64,000 nucleotides of DNA from Streptomyces xanthophaeus (GCF_030440515.1 NZ_CP076543.1:3618501-3682500), one strand, 5' to 3'. Positions 52,598 to 61,809 are shown, counted from the first letter of the stretch. A program made the numbers and translations. Notes: a model not told the origin generated them from the sequence alone.

Positions 52598-53413
52598 GTG
52601 TACCCACCTGTCGGGGTTGACGCCTCGGGCCTGGCTCAGCTGCGCGCAACGGTCCTCGACCACCTGCGCGGCTTCGTCCCCACCGCGTACGCCGTCCCCG
52701 CCTTCGCCGCCGCAGTCCCTGCCGGCTTCGGCCCGGCCGGTCCTTGCTATGCCCTGACCGACGGCGGCGCGACGGTGGGCAGACGAGGTCGCGCCGCCGG
52801 CGGCTCGAACGCCGCCGGCACCGGCACCCAGGCCACCACCCACCGCCGCCCCACCGCGGACAGCGACCAGGCCCGCATGATGGACCTGGTCGAACGCGCC
52901 CAGGCGGGCGAGGCCGAGGCCTTCGGCCGCCTCTACGACCAGTACAGCGACACGGTCTACCGGTACATCTACTACCGCGTCGGCGGTAAGGCGACCGCGG
53001 AGGACCTCACCAGCGAGACGTTCCTGCGCGCGCTGCGCCGGATCTCCACCTTCACCTGGCAGGGCCGCGACTTCGGCGCCTGGCTCGTGACGATCGCCCG
53101 CAACCTGGTGGCGGACCACTTCAAGTCCAGCCGCTTCCGGCTGGAGGTCACCACCGGCGAGATGCTCGACGCGAACGAGGTCGAGCGCAGCCCCGAGGAC
53201 TCCGTCCTGGAGTCCCTCTCCAACGCGGCCCTGCTGGAGGCCGTGCGCAAGCTCAATCCACAGCAGCAGGAGTGCGTGACCCTGCGCTTCCTGCAGGGCC
53301 TCTCGGTCGCCGAGACGGCCCGGGTGATGGGGAAGAACGAAGGCGCCATCAAGACGCTGCAGTACCGGGCGGTGCGCACCCTGGCCCGCCTCCTCCCCGA
53401 AGACGCCCGCTGA
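52598..53413 (+). CDS. bldN: developmental ECF sigma factor BldN
   Basis: GTG at 52598; 271 residues. The long N-terminal extension (about 86 residues, MYPPVGVDASGLAQLRATVL onward) is typical of pro-BldN, which is processed before activity. Sigma region 2 spans about 105-175 (RLYDQYSDTVYRYIYYRVGG, TAEDLTSETFLRALRRI) and region 4 about 205-265 (LNPQQQECVTLRFLQGLSVA). BldN drives aerial hyphae genes such as chaplins and rodlins. The downstream rsbN with a sigma-BldN promoter confirms identity. Confidence 0.95.
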   Translation: MYPPVGVDASGLAQLRATVLDHLRGFVPTAYAVPAFAAAVPAGFGPAGPCYALTDGGATVGRRGRAAGGSNAAGTGTQATTHRRPTADSDQARMMDLVERAQAGEAEAFGRLYDQYSDTVYRYIYYRVGGKATAEDLTSETFLRALRRISTFTWQGRDFGAWLVTIARNLVADHFKSSRFRLEVTTGEMLDANEVERSPEDSVLESLSNAALLEAVRKLNPQQQECVTLRFLQGLSVAETARVMGKNEGAIKTLQYRAVRTLARLLPEDAR

Positions 53414-53482
53414 CCCTCCGACACCACACAACCTCACATTCGGTGACCCCTCGATGACGCTGTGGTCAGATCATCCTTCGTC

Positions 53483-53511
53483 CGTAACCCAAGTGCCGCG
53501 ACGCTCGTTGT
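53483..53511 (+). promoter_or_regulatory. sigma-BldN promoter of rsbN
   Basis: CGTAAC (53483-53488), 17 bases, CGTTGT (53506-53511). These are the known sigma-BldN -35 and -10 elements. It lies in the 228-base gap between bldN and rsbN and would make rsbN part of a negative feedback loop. Confidence 0.82.
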
Positions 53512-53641
53512 GCGGAATGCAGGCTCCCTGTGGACACGCTTTGCCCGAAGCCGCTCACTCGAAAGTGTGGATGCGCTCAAGGAAGGCAACCTTCCGGACA
53601 CCTTGGGGAGTCGATCGTCATGACGAGAGGAGGTGCCGCCA

Positions 53642-54853
53642 GTGATCGCGAACGTGACCCCGCACCGGCGGGCGAACGCCTTCGCCCAGGCCCTGGAGGA
53701 TCGGACCCCGTCCGACCTTCCAGATCCGGACTCGGCGGCCGAGCAGTCCGAGGCACCTGCCGAACCTGCCGACCACGACCGGCTGTTGGCCCTGGCGAGC
53801 GTGCTCGGCGAAAGAATGCCGCGCCCAGTGCTGGACCCCGAGGTCAAAGTGGTGCAACGAGCCCAGCTCATTGCCGCCATGGAGACCATGGTGCTGGAGG
53901 AGAGGGCCGGGGGCGGTGCCGCCTCGGACCCTCAGGTGCCCGAACAGCGGACCGGCCGCGGCGCCCACCGGGCGACCCCGCTCCGGAAATTGCGGCCCCG
54001 CTCCCGCTGGTCCAAGGGCATCGCAGCGGGCGGCCTCACCGTGGGTGTGGCCGCCGGGGCCTTCAGCGGAGTGGCCGCTGCCAGTTCCGACGCCCTGCCC
54101 GGTGACCACCTCTACCCCGTGAAGCGGGGCATGGAGGACCTGAAGCTGGGGATGGCCGACGACGACTCGGACCGGGGCGAGCTCTATCTCGACCAGGCCT
54201 CGAACCGCCTGTCGGAAGCCCGCCGGCTGATGGAACGAGGTCGGCTGGGCGACCTGGACCACGAGTCCCTGGGCGCCATCCGCCGCGCCCTGGCGGGCGT
54301 GAAGCACGACGCGGAGGAAGGCCACCGCCTCCTCCAGGCCGCGTACGAACGGGACGGCTCGCTCGGCCCGATCCAGAAGCTGTCGTCGTTCTCCCGCTCC
54401 CACCGCGACGCCTGGGGCAAGCTCCGCGAGAAGCTCCCGGCGCAGCTCACGGACGTGGGCGGTGAGGTGGAGTCGGTCTTCCAGGCCATAGACGAAGACG
54501 TGGCGCCGCTGCAGAGCCTGCTCCCCAAGCCACCGGAGCAGCCCCGTGGCACCGGAGGCACCCCCGGATCGTCCGCCAAGCCGGGCGGCACCCCCAGCGG
54601 CGGTGGCCACCCGTCCGCCCCGGCCGCCGGGACGCCGTCCGGCAGCCCCCCGGCGCCGTCCCCCTCGGGCAGCTCCCGGCCCCCCGCCGGCGGCCTCCTC
54701 GGCGGTACGGGCGACCTGCTCAACCCGCCCGCGGGACAGTCGGCCCCGCCCCCCTCGGGCACGCCGGAGAACCCGAAGCCGGACATCACCATCCCGCCCC
54801 TGCTCCCGGGACTCCTCCCGGGCCTGGGCCTGGGCGCGGAGGACGCCGAGTAA
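53642..54853 (+). CDS. rsbN: anti-sigma factor RsbN (DUF5667 domain)
   Basis: GTG at 53642 with AGGAGG eight bases upstream (a second GTG at 53633 lies in the ribosome site); 403 residues. The N-terminal cytosolic part (about 1-120) is the BldN-binding domain, one membrane helix follows (about 126-147), then the extracytoplasmic DUF5667 region (DALPGDHLYPVKRGMEDLKL, about 150-290) and a Pro/Ser-rich tail. RsbN binds BldN and delays development. The strong hairpin at 54854 ends the gene. Confidence 0.93.
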   Translation: MIANVTPHRRANAFAQALEDRTPSDLPDPDSAAEQSEAPAEPADHDRLLALASVLGERMPRPVLDPEVKVVQRAQLIAAMETMVLEERAGGGAASDPQVPEQRTGRGAHRATPLRKLRPRSRWSKGIAAGGLTVGVAAGAFSGVAAASSDALPGDHLYPVKRGMEDLKLGMADDDSDRGELYLDQASNRLSEARRLMERGRLGDLDHESLGAIRRALAGVKHDAEEGHRLLQAAYERDGSLGPIQKLSSFSRSHRDAWGKLREKLPAQLTDVGGEVESVFQAIDEDVAPLQSLLPKPPEQPRGTGGTPGSSAKPGGTPSGGGHPSAPAAGTPSGSPPAPSPSGSSRPPAGGLLGGTGDLLNPPAGQSAPPPSGTPENPKPDITIPPLLPGLLPGLGLGAEDAE

Positions 54854-54893
54854 CAGGAAGGGCGGGGCTGCCGAGGCAGCCCCGCCCTTCCTG
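54854..54893. terminator. terminator between rsbN and acyltransferase gene
   Basis: Perfect 19-base stem (54854-54872 with 54875-54893), directly after the rsbN stop. Works for both convergent genes. Confidence 0.85.
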
Positions 54894-54903
54894 TTCGGTC
54901 TCG

Positions 54904-55896
54904 TCAGAAGAACACGGACCGCCGCTGCACGAGCAGCTTGTACAGCGTGTGCTGGATCTGCTCCCGCACCTGGTCCGTCAGGTTGAACATCAGCATCGGG
55001 TCCTCCGCCGCCTCCGCGGCGTACCCGTCCGTCGGGATCGGCTCCCCGAACTGGATCGTCCACTTCGTCGGCAACGGCACCGCACCCAGCGGACCCAGCC
55101 ACGGGAACGTCGGCGTGATCGGGAAGTACGGGACCCCCAGCAGCCGTGCCAGCGTCTTCGCGTTGCCGACCATGGGGTAGATCTCCTCCGCCCCCACGAT
55201 CGAGCACGGCACGATCGGCGTCCCCGCCCGCAGCGCCGTCGACACGAACCCGCCGCGCCCGAACCGCTGCAGCTTGTACCGGTCCCCGAACGGCTTCCCT
55301 ATCCCCTTGAAGCCCTCCGGCATCACACCGACCAGCTCCCCGGCCTCCAGCAGCCGCTGTGCGTCCTCCGCGCACGCCAGGGTGTGCCCCGCCTTGCGGG
55401 CCAGCTCGTTGACCACCGGCAGCATGAACACCAGGTCCGCCGCCAGCAGCCGCAGGTGCCGCTCGGCCGGGTGGTGGTCGTGCACGGCGACCTGCAGCAT
55501 CAGCCCGTCGAGCGGCAGCGTCCCGGAGTGGTTCGCCACGATCAGCGCACCGCCCTCCGCCGGGATGTTCTCGATGCCCTTGACCTCGACCCGGAAGTAC
55601 TTGTCGTACAGCGGCCGCATCAAGGACATCAGGACCTGGTCCGTCAGTTCCTTGTCGTAGCCGAAGTCGTCGACCTCGTAGTCCCCGGTGACCCGTCGCC
55701 GCAGGAACGCCAGCCCGCCGGCGATCCGCCGGTCCCAGCTGTCGCCGGGCGCCGCCGCGGGCGCGGGCTCAGGCGTGGTCTCGGGAGCCGCCGACGGCTC
55801 CCCCACCGGCTCGGCTGCGGGCACCGCCCGCACCCGGCGGGGGATCCGCCGCCGGGGCCGGTCCTCGTCGAACGGAATGACCTTGGCGTCCGCCAC
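54904..55896 (-). CDS. 1-acyl-sn-glycerol-3-phosphate acyltransferase-like protein (PlsC family)
   Basis: A 330-residue protein. An Arg/Pro/Ala-rich N-terminus is followed by the acyltransferase domain: catalytic HxxxxD as NHSGTLPLD (about residue 143), then LVGVMPEGFKG with the EG(T/F) motif and a PIVPCSIVG strand. Acyl-CoA or acyl-ACP dependent esterification of a glycerol-type substrate is expected. Its ATG shares one base with the stop of the epimerase gene, so the two are coupled. The location beside bldN is conserved in Streptomyces. Confidence 0.85.
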   Translation of the reverse strand: MADAKVIPFDEDRPRRRIPRRVRAVPAAEPVGEPSAAPETTPEPAPAAAPGDSWDRRIAGGLAFLRRRVTGDYEVDDFGYDKELTDQVLMSLMRPLYDKYFRVEVKGIENIPAEGGALIVANHSGTLPLDGLMLQVAVHDHHPAERHLRLLAADLVFMLPVVNELARKAGHTLACAEDAQRLLEAGELVGVMPEGFKGIGKPFGDRYKLQRFGRGGFVSTALRAGTPIVPCSIVGAEEIYPMVGNAKTLARLLGVPYFPITPTFPWLGPLGAVPLPTKWTIQFGEPIPTDGYAAEAAEDPMLMFNLTDQVREQIQHTLYKLLVQRRSVFF

Positions 55897-56981
55897 TATC
55901 GCTTCGCTCCTTCAGCCGCGTAGGCGTCGTCCTCGAGCCCGTCGAGCCCGTCTGCGTCCAGCATGGCCGCCACCCGGTCCACGATCCGTCCGACCCGCTC
56001 CGGCGGCAGCAGCCCGGTCCCCCGGCTCCGCGCGAAGTCCGCGAAGGTCTCAGCGGTCGTGTAGAGGGGTTCAAAGCCGAGCACCTCACGCATCTGCGTG
56101 GTCTCCACGACCCGGCCATGGGTGAGCAGCCTTATCTGCTCCGGCGAGAAGTCACTGGCCCCGACCGTCCGCAGCGCGGCGCCCACCCAGTTCAGCGCGG
56201 GCAGCAGCAGCGGCAGCGTGGGCCGCCCGAGCCGGCGCGAGCACTGCGACAGCAGCAGTACTCCGTCGCCCGCGATGTTGAACGTCCCGCTGTTCAGCGT
56301 CCCGCGCCTGGGCTCCCGCGCCGCCAGCCGCAGCACTTCGAGGACGTCGTCCTCGTGGACGAACTGCAGCCGCGGGTCGTACCCCAGCACGGTCGGCATC
56401 ACCGGGATCGAGAAGTACTCGGCGAGCGCCGAATCCGCGAAGGGCCCCAGGATGTTCGCGAACCGCAGGACGCACACCGCGACGTCCGGCCGCCTGCGCG
56501 CGAAGCCCCGTACGTAGCCCTCGACCTCGGCGGCGTCCTTGGCGAAGCCGCCCGCCGGGAGGGATTTCGGCTCCGTGGTCTCGGTGAAGACGGCCGGGTC
56601 CCGGGGGGTGCCACCGTAGACGCTGGTACTGGACTTCACCACGAGCCGTCGTACCGTCGGCGACTTCTGGCAGGCCCCGAGGAGCTGCATGGTGCCGATG
56701 ACGTTCGTTTCCTTGACGGTGCTGTGCGCACCGCCCGTTCCCGCACTGCCTCCGGTGACCGCAAGATGGACCACCGTGTCCACGGCGTGCTCGGCCAGCA
56801 CTCTGGCGATCGCCGACTGTCTGATGTCCGTACGGACGAACTCCGCCGATCCGAGCCGGTGCGGCGGTGTCATCGCGTCCACCGCGATCACCCGCTCGAC
56901 GTCCGGGTCACGCTGGATCCGGCGCACGAAGCGGCCGCCCAACTGCCGGGCAGCCCCGGTGACGAGTACGACCTTCCCCAC
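55896..56981 (-). CDS. NAD-dependent epimerase/dehydratase family protein (extended SDR)
   Basis: GTG at 56981 (GGGAGG 9 bases upstream) gives 361 residues; the longer start at 57020 would overlap a terminator. The NAD site is KVVLVTGAARQLGGRFVRRI (about residues 3-22), followed by DTVVHLAVTGG, KSSTSVYGGTP with the catalytic Ser/Tyr region and an extended C-terminal domain. The active-site YxxxK is not obvious, so it may bind NAD without classical epimerase chemistry. Paired with the acyltransferase gene. Confidence 0.8.
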   Translation of the reverse strand: MGKVVLVTGAARQLGGRFVRRIQRDPDVERVIAVDAMTPPHRLGSAEFVRTDIRQSAIARVLAEHAVDTVVHLAVTGGSAGTGGAHSTVKETNVIGTMQLLGACQKSPTVRRLVVKSSTSVYGGTPRDPAVFTETTEPKSLPAGGFAKDAAEVEGYVRGFARRRPDVAVCVLRFANILGPFADSALAEYFSIPVMPTVLGYDPRLQFVHEDDVLEVLRLAAREPRRGTLNSGTFNIAGDGVLLLSQCSRRLGRPTLPLLLPALNWVGAALRTVGASDFSPEQIRLLTHGRVVETTQMREVLGFEPLYTTAETFADFARSRGTGLLPPERVGRIVDRVAAMLDADGLDGLEDDAYAAEGAKR

Positions 56982-57019
56982 GAGCTCAGCGCCTCCCTCG
57001 AAGAAGTCCCCCGGCTGCA

Positions 57020-57056
57020 CCGCAGCCCCTCCACCAGGATGGTGGAGGGGCTGCGG
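57020..57056 (-). terminator. terminator downstream of the bS22 gene
   Basis: Perfect 16-base stem (57020-57035 with 57041-57056), loop of 5, 21 bases after the bS22 stop. Confidence 0.8.
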
Positions 57057-57076
57057 AGAACACGTACAGCTGCCGT

Positions 57077-57175
57077 TTACTTCTTGTTACGGCGCTGGAC
57101 GCGGGTGCGCTTGAGCAGCTTGCGGTGCTTCTTCTTAGCCATCCGCTTGCGCCGCTTCTTGATAACAGAGCCCAC
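57077..57175 (-). CDS. ribosomal protein bS22 (AURKAIP1/COX24-domain protein)
   Basis: A 32-residue, extremely basic protein starting at GTG 57175: [20 protein letters not shown], then [12 protein letters not shown]. This is the AURKAIP1/COX24 small protein, known as bS22 in actinobacterial 30S ribosomes. It is easily missed because of its size. It precedes the epimerase gene with a strong terminator between. Confidence 0.95.
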   Translation of the reverse strand: MGSVIKKRRKRMAKKKHRKLLKRTRVQRRNKK

Positions 57176-57317
57176 GACTACCCTCGCTCACTTCTCTTCA
57201 CTGGTGCGGGGCGTCTGGGCCCACACGACCTACGTCGGCCTAGCCTACCCGCCCGAGCTCTGAGCTTGTAATCCGAGCGCTTCCGCGTCGTAGCCAGGGG
57301 CGTCCCGAGCCTCAGTC

Positions 57318-57527
57318 TCAGGCCGACTCCACCCCCACATAGGACTCTCGGAGGTACTCGTGGACCGCATTCTCGGGGACCCGGAAGGACCGGCCCACCC
57401 GGATTGCGGGCAGATGACCGTTGTGCACCAGCCGGTACACGGTCATCTTCGACACTCGCATCACCGAGGCGACCTCCGCCACGGTCAGGAACTGAACCTC
57501 ACTGAGAGGCCTCTCGCCAGCAGCCAT
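57318..57527 (-). CDS. small MerR/excisionase-type DNA-binding protein
   Basis: ATG at 57527 with AAGG six bases upstream; 69 residues. A winged helix of the excisionase/MerR type fills it: FLTVAEVASVMRVSKMTVYR, then LVHNGHLPAIRVGRSFRVPE. This gene lies next to bldN-rsbN in other Streptomyces as well, and is related in type to the developmental regulator BldC, though clearly distinct in sequence. Target unknown. Confidence 0.9.
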   Translation of the reverse strand: MAAGERPLSEVQFLTVAEVASVMRVSKMTVYRLVHNGHLPAIRVGRSFRVPENAVHEYLRESYVGVESA

Positions 57528-57641
57528 GACACACCTTGACCTTCCGCGCATGACGGGCACCGGCTTCCCCTCCGGTTACTCCTCGTCGTCGCACGCTCAC
57601 TCCCCAGAGTAGGGGCGCGTGATACGAGTGGGGAAGAGGAG

Positions 57642-58529
57642 CTACGGCCACTCCTGCCGCCCCGTCAGACTCGCGCGGCCGAGCACGTACCGCGTGAGCG
57701 GTCGGTAGTAGTCCGCTCGCACCCCGTCATCAAGTGGAACGGCCACCGAGACCCGCCCCTCGGCCTCCCCGACGAACAGCGCGGGATCATCCGTATCCGC
57801 CAGCCCGATGGCCTTCACACCGAGCTGACCTGCGCCGCAGACCCACCCGTGGTCCCCCACCACCAGCTCCGGCAGCGGCCCGCCGGCCTCCGCGAGAGCG
57901 CCCAGCGCCACCCGAACCGGCAGCGGTGAATGGGTGTGCACGCCGGTCGCACTCCCCGGCACCCGCACGCCGGGTTCCCGCACCAGTGCGACCCCCCGTA
58001 CGTATTCGATGCTGTACGTGCGTACGCCGAACCGGGTCGCCATGTCGACACTCACCCCCTGCGCCGGAGTGAGGACAACACATCCCGCCGCCGACAACGC
58101 CTCCGCCAAACCGGCGTAGAAGCCCAGGAGTCGATGCGGATGGCCCGTCCCGAACAACACCGGCGACCGCGCCCTCGCCGCCTCGCACAGCCGCCCCGCG
58201 AAGGCCTCCAGCGCGGCCACCGTCCGCTCCGGATCGATCACGTCCGGCCCGCTGACGTGCGCCGGATCCGCCGAGACCCCGCACTTGTCCGCCATCAGCC
58301 TCAGCAGATCACCCTCGCCCCACGCCCACTCCGGATCCAGCCCCAGCATCACCCGCGGATCCCGCGCCGCGAACAGCCGGTAACTGCGCAGGCTCTCCTC
58401 CCGGGAGGTGGCGACGGGCCCGGCCAACCGGGCGGCCAGCAGATGCGCACGCAGCGCGCCGGTGCTCAACACCCTCCGATGCTGCCCCAACACATCTGGC
58501 GGTTCATCAATTCCACCGAACAGCCCCAC
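57642..58529 (-). CDS. conserved phosphatase-like protein of Streptomyces
   Basis: A 295-residue soluble protein often named phosphatase in actinobacteria. Features: STREESLRSYRLFAARDPRV, VLFGTGHPHRLLGFYAGLA, IEYVRGVALV and VVGDHGWVCGAGQLGVKAIG. His and Asp residues in GTGHPHRL and GDHGW could be metal or phosphate ligands, but I cannot assign a mechanism. It is followed on the same strand by the MerR/excisionase-type protein gene. Confidence 0.6.
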   Translation of the reverse strand: MGLFGGIDEPPDVLGQHRRVLSTGALRAHLLAARLAGPVATSREESLRSYRLFAARDPRVMLGLDPEWAWGEGDLLRLMADKCGVSADPAHVSGPDVIDPERTVAALEAFAGRLCEAARARSPVLFGTGHPHRLLGFYAGLAEALSAAGCVVLTPAQGVSVDMATRFGVRTYSIEYVRGVALVREPGVRVPGSATGVHTHSPLPVRVALGALAEAGGPLPELVVGDHGWVCGAGQLGVKAIGLADTDDPALFVGEAEGRVSVAVPLDDGVRADYYRPLTRYVLGRASLTGRQEWP

Positions 58530-58579
58530 AGTTGGCGTAACGATGCATCAACTTCGCCGCCGCAGTTCCGGCCGCACGC

Positions 58580-59758
58580 TCAGGTCAGCATGCCGCGCAG
58601 CGGGAACACCGCCCGACGCGTGGCCAGAACGGCCTGATCCGTCCGGTCCGCCGGGTCGTAGCCCGCGTCCCAATCCGGCCACGACGGGGTCCGCCCGTCC
58701 GTCATCCGGGACGGCGCCAGCTGCCGCGTCCGCGCGTACACCTCGTCCCGCCACGAAGCGGGCACCGCCGACTCCGGATCCACCGGCCGGTGCGCGGCGA
58801 TCCCCACCAGATGCGTCCACGACCGCGGAACGACGTCCACCACCGCGTACCCGCCCCCGCCCAGCGCCAGCCACCGCCCGTCCGCGTGCTCGTGCGCGAG
58901 CCGGTGACAGGCCTCCTGGACGGCCCGCTGCGCGTCCAGCGAGACCGCCAGGTGCGCCAGCGGGTCCTCGAAGTGCGTATCGGCCCCGTGCTGGGTCACC
59001 AGCACCTGCGGCCGGAAGTCCGCCAGCAGCTCCGGCACGACCGCGTGGAAGGCCCGCAGCCAGCCCGCGTCCCCCGTCCCGGCGGGCAGCGCGATGTTGA
59101 CCGCCGACCCCTCCGCCCCCGGACCGCCGGTCTCCTCGGGCCAGCCGGTCTGCGGGAACAGCGTCCGCGGATGCTCGTGCATCGAAATGGTCAGCACCCG
59201 CGGGTCGTCCCAGAAGGCCGCCTGCACACCGTCCCCGTGGTGCACGTCCACGTCCACGTACGCGACCCGCTCGGCCCCCAGCTCCAGCAGCCGAGCCACC
59301 GCCAGCGAGGCGTCGTTGTAGACACAGAAACCGGCCGCCCCGCCCGGCATCGCGTGGTGCAGCCCGCCGGCGAAGTTCACCACGTGCTCGGCCTCACCGT
59401 GCCAGAGCGCCTCCGCCCCCGCCACGGACTGCCCGGCGATCAGCGCGGAGGCCTCGTGCATCCCGTGGAAGGCAGGATCGTCCAGGGTCCCCAGCCCGTA
59501 CGAACCGTCCGCGCACCCCGGGTCGGCGGACACCTCGCGCACCGCGGCGACGTAGTCCTCCCGATGCACCAGCCGCAGCGTCGAATCCCCGGCCGCGGGC
59601 GCCGCCCGTACCTCCATCGCCCGGTCCAGCCCGAAGGCACGCACCAGGCCCATGGTCAGCGCCAGGCGCACCGGGTCCATCGGATGGCTCGGTCCGAAGT
59701 CATACCCCGTTACCGCCTCGTCCCACATCAACAGCCCGGTCACCGGCTCGCCGCTCAT
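58580..59758 (-). CDS. acuC: acetoin utilization protein AcuC (histone deacetylase family)
   Basis: ATG at 59758 (GTG at 59767 is possible); about 392 residues. The zinc hydrolase motifs are present: FAGGLHHAMPGGAAGFCVYN (active-site His pair), VDVDVHHGDGVQAAFW (zinc Asp/His), and VTQHGADTHFEDPLAHL. AcuC deacetylates lysines, notably of acetyl-CoA synthetase. Its 5' end overlaps the 3' end of the MFS gene by about 59 bases, so the two are translated in tandem on the minus strand. Confidence 0.92.
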   Translation of the reverse strand: MSGEPVTGLLMWDEAVTGYDFGPSHPMDPVRLALTMGLVRAFGLDRAMEVRAAPAAGDSTLRLVHREDYVAAVREVSADPGCADGSYGLGTLDDPAFHGMHEASALIAGQSVAGAEALWHGEAEHVVNFAGGLHHAMPGGAAGFCVYNDASLAVARLLELGAERVAYVDVDVHHGDGVQAAFWDDPRVLTISMHEHPRTLFPQTGWPEETGGPGAEGSAVNIALPAGTGDAGWLRAFHAVVPELLADFRPQVLVTQHGADTHFEDPLAHLAVSLDAQRAVQEACHRLAHEHADGRWLALGGGGYAVVDVVPRSWTHLVGIAAHRPVDPESAVPASWRDEVYARTRQLAPSRMTDGRTPSWPDWDAGYDPADRTDQAVLATRRAVFPLRGMLT

Positions 59759-60926
59759 GCCGGACACCGTATCGGGCGCCCTCGGAGCCGAACGAGCGGG
59801 CTTGGAAGAGTGTCACCAGGACCAGCGCCATCGGCACCAGCATCGCGCCCCGGTAGCTCCAGGCGTCGCCGACCGCCCCGACGAGCGGAGACCCGATCAG
59901 GAAGCCGACGTAGTTGAAGATGTTGAGCCGCGCCACGGCCGTGTCGGAGGCCCCCGGGAACAGGCGCCCCGCGGCGGCGAAGGTCTGCGGCACGATCACG
60001 CACAGTCCGATCCCCAGCAGCGTGAAGCCGAGCATCCCCACCCACGCCCCCGGCGCCGCCGCCACCACGGCGAACCCGGCGGCCGCCACCAGCGTCCCGG
60101 CCCGCACCACGGCCGCCGCCCCGAACCGCCGCACGCCCAGGTCCCCCACGGCTCGCCCCACGAGGGTGGTCACCATGTACACGTTGTAGGGGACCGTCGC
60201 CATCTGCTCCGAGCTCCCGAGTACGTCCTGGAGGTACTTGGCACTCCAGTTCGCCACCGTGGAATCCCCGATGTACGCGCACGCCATCACCAGGCAGAGC
60301 GGCAGCAGCAGCGTGAAGCCGCCGGCCCCCAGCCCCTTCCCGCCGGTCTCCCCCAGGCCCGCCGGCCCGTCGACGTAGCGCCGGCTCCCCAGCAGCGCCA
60401 GCGGCAGCAGGACGACCACGGCCGGCAGATAGCTGACGAAGAGGTTCAGCTCCCAGTGCGCCCCCGCCCACGCGGCCGACGCCCCGAGGATCCCGCCGAG
60501 GCTGTACGCGGCATGGAACCCGAGCATGATGCTCCGCCCGTACGCCCGTTGCAGGCTGACCCCGAGCATGTTCATCGAGGCGTCCAGCGCACCCACCGAC
60601 AACCCGAACGCCCCCAGCGCCACCGCCACGTGCCACATCTGGCCGCCGGCTCCGACGCCCAGCAGGGACAGCAGCACCAGCGGCTGCGCCCACCGCAGTA
60701 CGACGCTGGGCGCCACCCGCTTCACCAGGTGCTCGGTGGCCACGCTCGACGCCCCCGCGAGGACCGGCACGGCCGCGAGGAAGGCGGGCAGCAGGCCGTC
60801 GGATATCCCGTACCGGTCCTGGATGGCCGGGATCCGCGTCACGAGCAGCGCGAAGGCGACGCCTTGCACGAAGAAACTGAACCCCAGAGCGCCGCGGCCG
60901 CGCCGCAGCCGCACATCATCCGTCAT
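59700..60926 (-). CDS. MFS transporter
   Basis: A 408-residue protein of 12 predicted helices. It opens GALGFSFFVQGVAFALLVTR; the central loop (GSRRYVDGPAGLGETGGKGL) divides the two six-helix halves. The GALDASMNM and LGFHAAYSLGGILG segments are typical of the FucP/YbjJ-like MFS group. The C-terminal tail from about residue 385 is Arg/Gly-rich and lies in the overlap with acuC, so it may be a recent extension. Substrate unknown. Confidence 0.85.
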   Translation of the reverse strand: MTDDVRLRRGRGALGFSFFVQGVAFALLVTRIPAIQDRYGISDGLLPAFLAAVPVLAGASSVATEHLVKRVAPSVVLRWAQPLVLLSLLGVGAGGQMWHVAVALGAFGLSVGALDASMNMLGVSLQRAYGRSIMLGFHAAYSLGGILGASAAWAGAHWELNLFVSYLPAVVVLLPLALLGSRRYVDGPAGLGETGGKGLGAGGFTLLLPLCLVMACAYIGDSTVANWSAKYLQDVLGSSEQMATVPYNVYMVTTLVGRAVGDLGVRRFGAAAVVRAGTLVAAAGFAVVAAAPGAWVGMLGFTLLGIGLCVIVPQTFAAAGRLFPGASDTAVARLNIFNYVGFLIGSPLVGAVGDAWSYRGAMLVPMALVLVTLFQARSFGSEGARYGVRHERRAGDRAVDVGRGGNGV

Positions 60927-60969
60927 GGCGGGTCAGCGTAGGGCCACGGGCTACCCGTGGGTAGAGAGA

Positions 60970-61635
60970 TCACATACCCAGTCCGGCCTCCAGCCCGAGC
61001 ATTCCGGTGAGCTGCTTCATGTCACCGAAGTGCCCGGTGGCCCCGGGGAGGCGGTCGGCGGGCAGCATCGCCGTGAACGCGAACACGTCCATGCCCGCGG
61101 CGACGGCGGCCTGGATGCCGAGCGGACTGTCCTCGACGACCACACAGCGGGCGGGCTCCACGCCCATCTGCCGCGCCGCGTGCAGGTACAGATCGGGAGC
61201 CGGCTTCCCCTGGCCCACGTCCTGCGCGCTGAAGATCCACTCTTCCTCGAACCACCCGTCGAGCCCGGCCACCCGATGCCCGGCCCGGATCCGGTCGTGG
61301 CTCCCGGAGGAGGCCAGGCAGTACCCGACCCCTTGCGCGGTCAGCGCCCCCAGCACCTCCTCCACGCCGGGGACGGGCTTCAGGTCCTGCTCGAACGCGG
61401 CGACGGTCCGCGCGTGCAGGGTCTCGTCGAAGTCGGCCGGCAGCTGCTGCCCGGTCCGCTCGACGACGAGGTCGTGCACCCGGTGCACGGCGGCCCCCAT
61501 GTAGTCGCGGACCGACTCCTCGTAGGTGGTCGGGTGCCCCAGCTCGGTCAGGTACCCGGCGAGGATGCTGTTGGCGAGCGGCTCGCTGTCCACCAGCACG
61601 CCGTCGTTGTCGAAGATGACGAGGTCGTAGCCCAT
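60970..61635 (-). CDS. HAD-family hydrolase (beta-phosphoglucomutase-like)
   Basis: A 221-residue HAD subfamily IA protein. Motif I is LVIFDNDGVLVDSEPLANS (nucleophile and acid Asp; FDNDG in place of FDLDG), motif II LASSGSHDRI, motif III KPAPDLYLHAA, and motif IV VVEDSPLGIQAA. These fit sugar- or nucleotide-phosphate phosphatases close to YqaB/GS1. Upstream lies the rRNA terminator, so it begins a new unit. Confidence 0.9.
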   Translation of the reverse strand: MGYDLVIFDNDGVLVDSEPLANSILAGYLTELGHPTTYEESVRDYMGAAVHRVHDLVVERTGQQLPADFDETLHARTVAAFEQDLKPVPGVEEVLGALTAQGVGYCLASSGSHDRIRAGHRVAGLDGWFEEEWIFSAQDVGQGKPAPDLYLHAARQMGVEPARCVVVEDSPLGIQAAVAAGMDVFAFTAMLPADRLPGATGHFGDMKQLTGMLGLEAGLGM

Positions 61636-61767
61636 ACCCCCACAGTACGAACTAAAGGGACGTAGGGCCCGTCTCGCCGGGCCGCCGACGACGCGTCACC
61701 GGGCTGCTGCGGCCATTCGGACGACAGACGGAAGGCCGCGAGCAGGGCCGCCGGCCCCTGAACGCAG

Positions 61768-61798
61768 AAAAGCCCCGCACCATAAGGTGCGGGGCTTT
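61768..61798 (-). terminator. terminator of the rRNA operon
   Basis: 13-base stem (61769-61781 with 61786-61798) read on the minus strand as a GC-rich hairpin ending in TTTT. It lies 12 bases after the 5S rRNA. Confidence 0.9.
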
Positions 61799-61809
61799 CC
61801 CACAATGAT

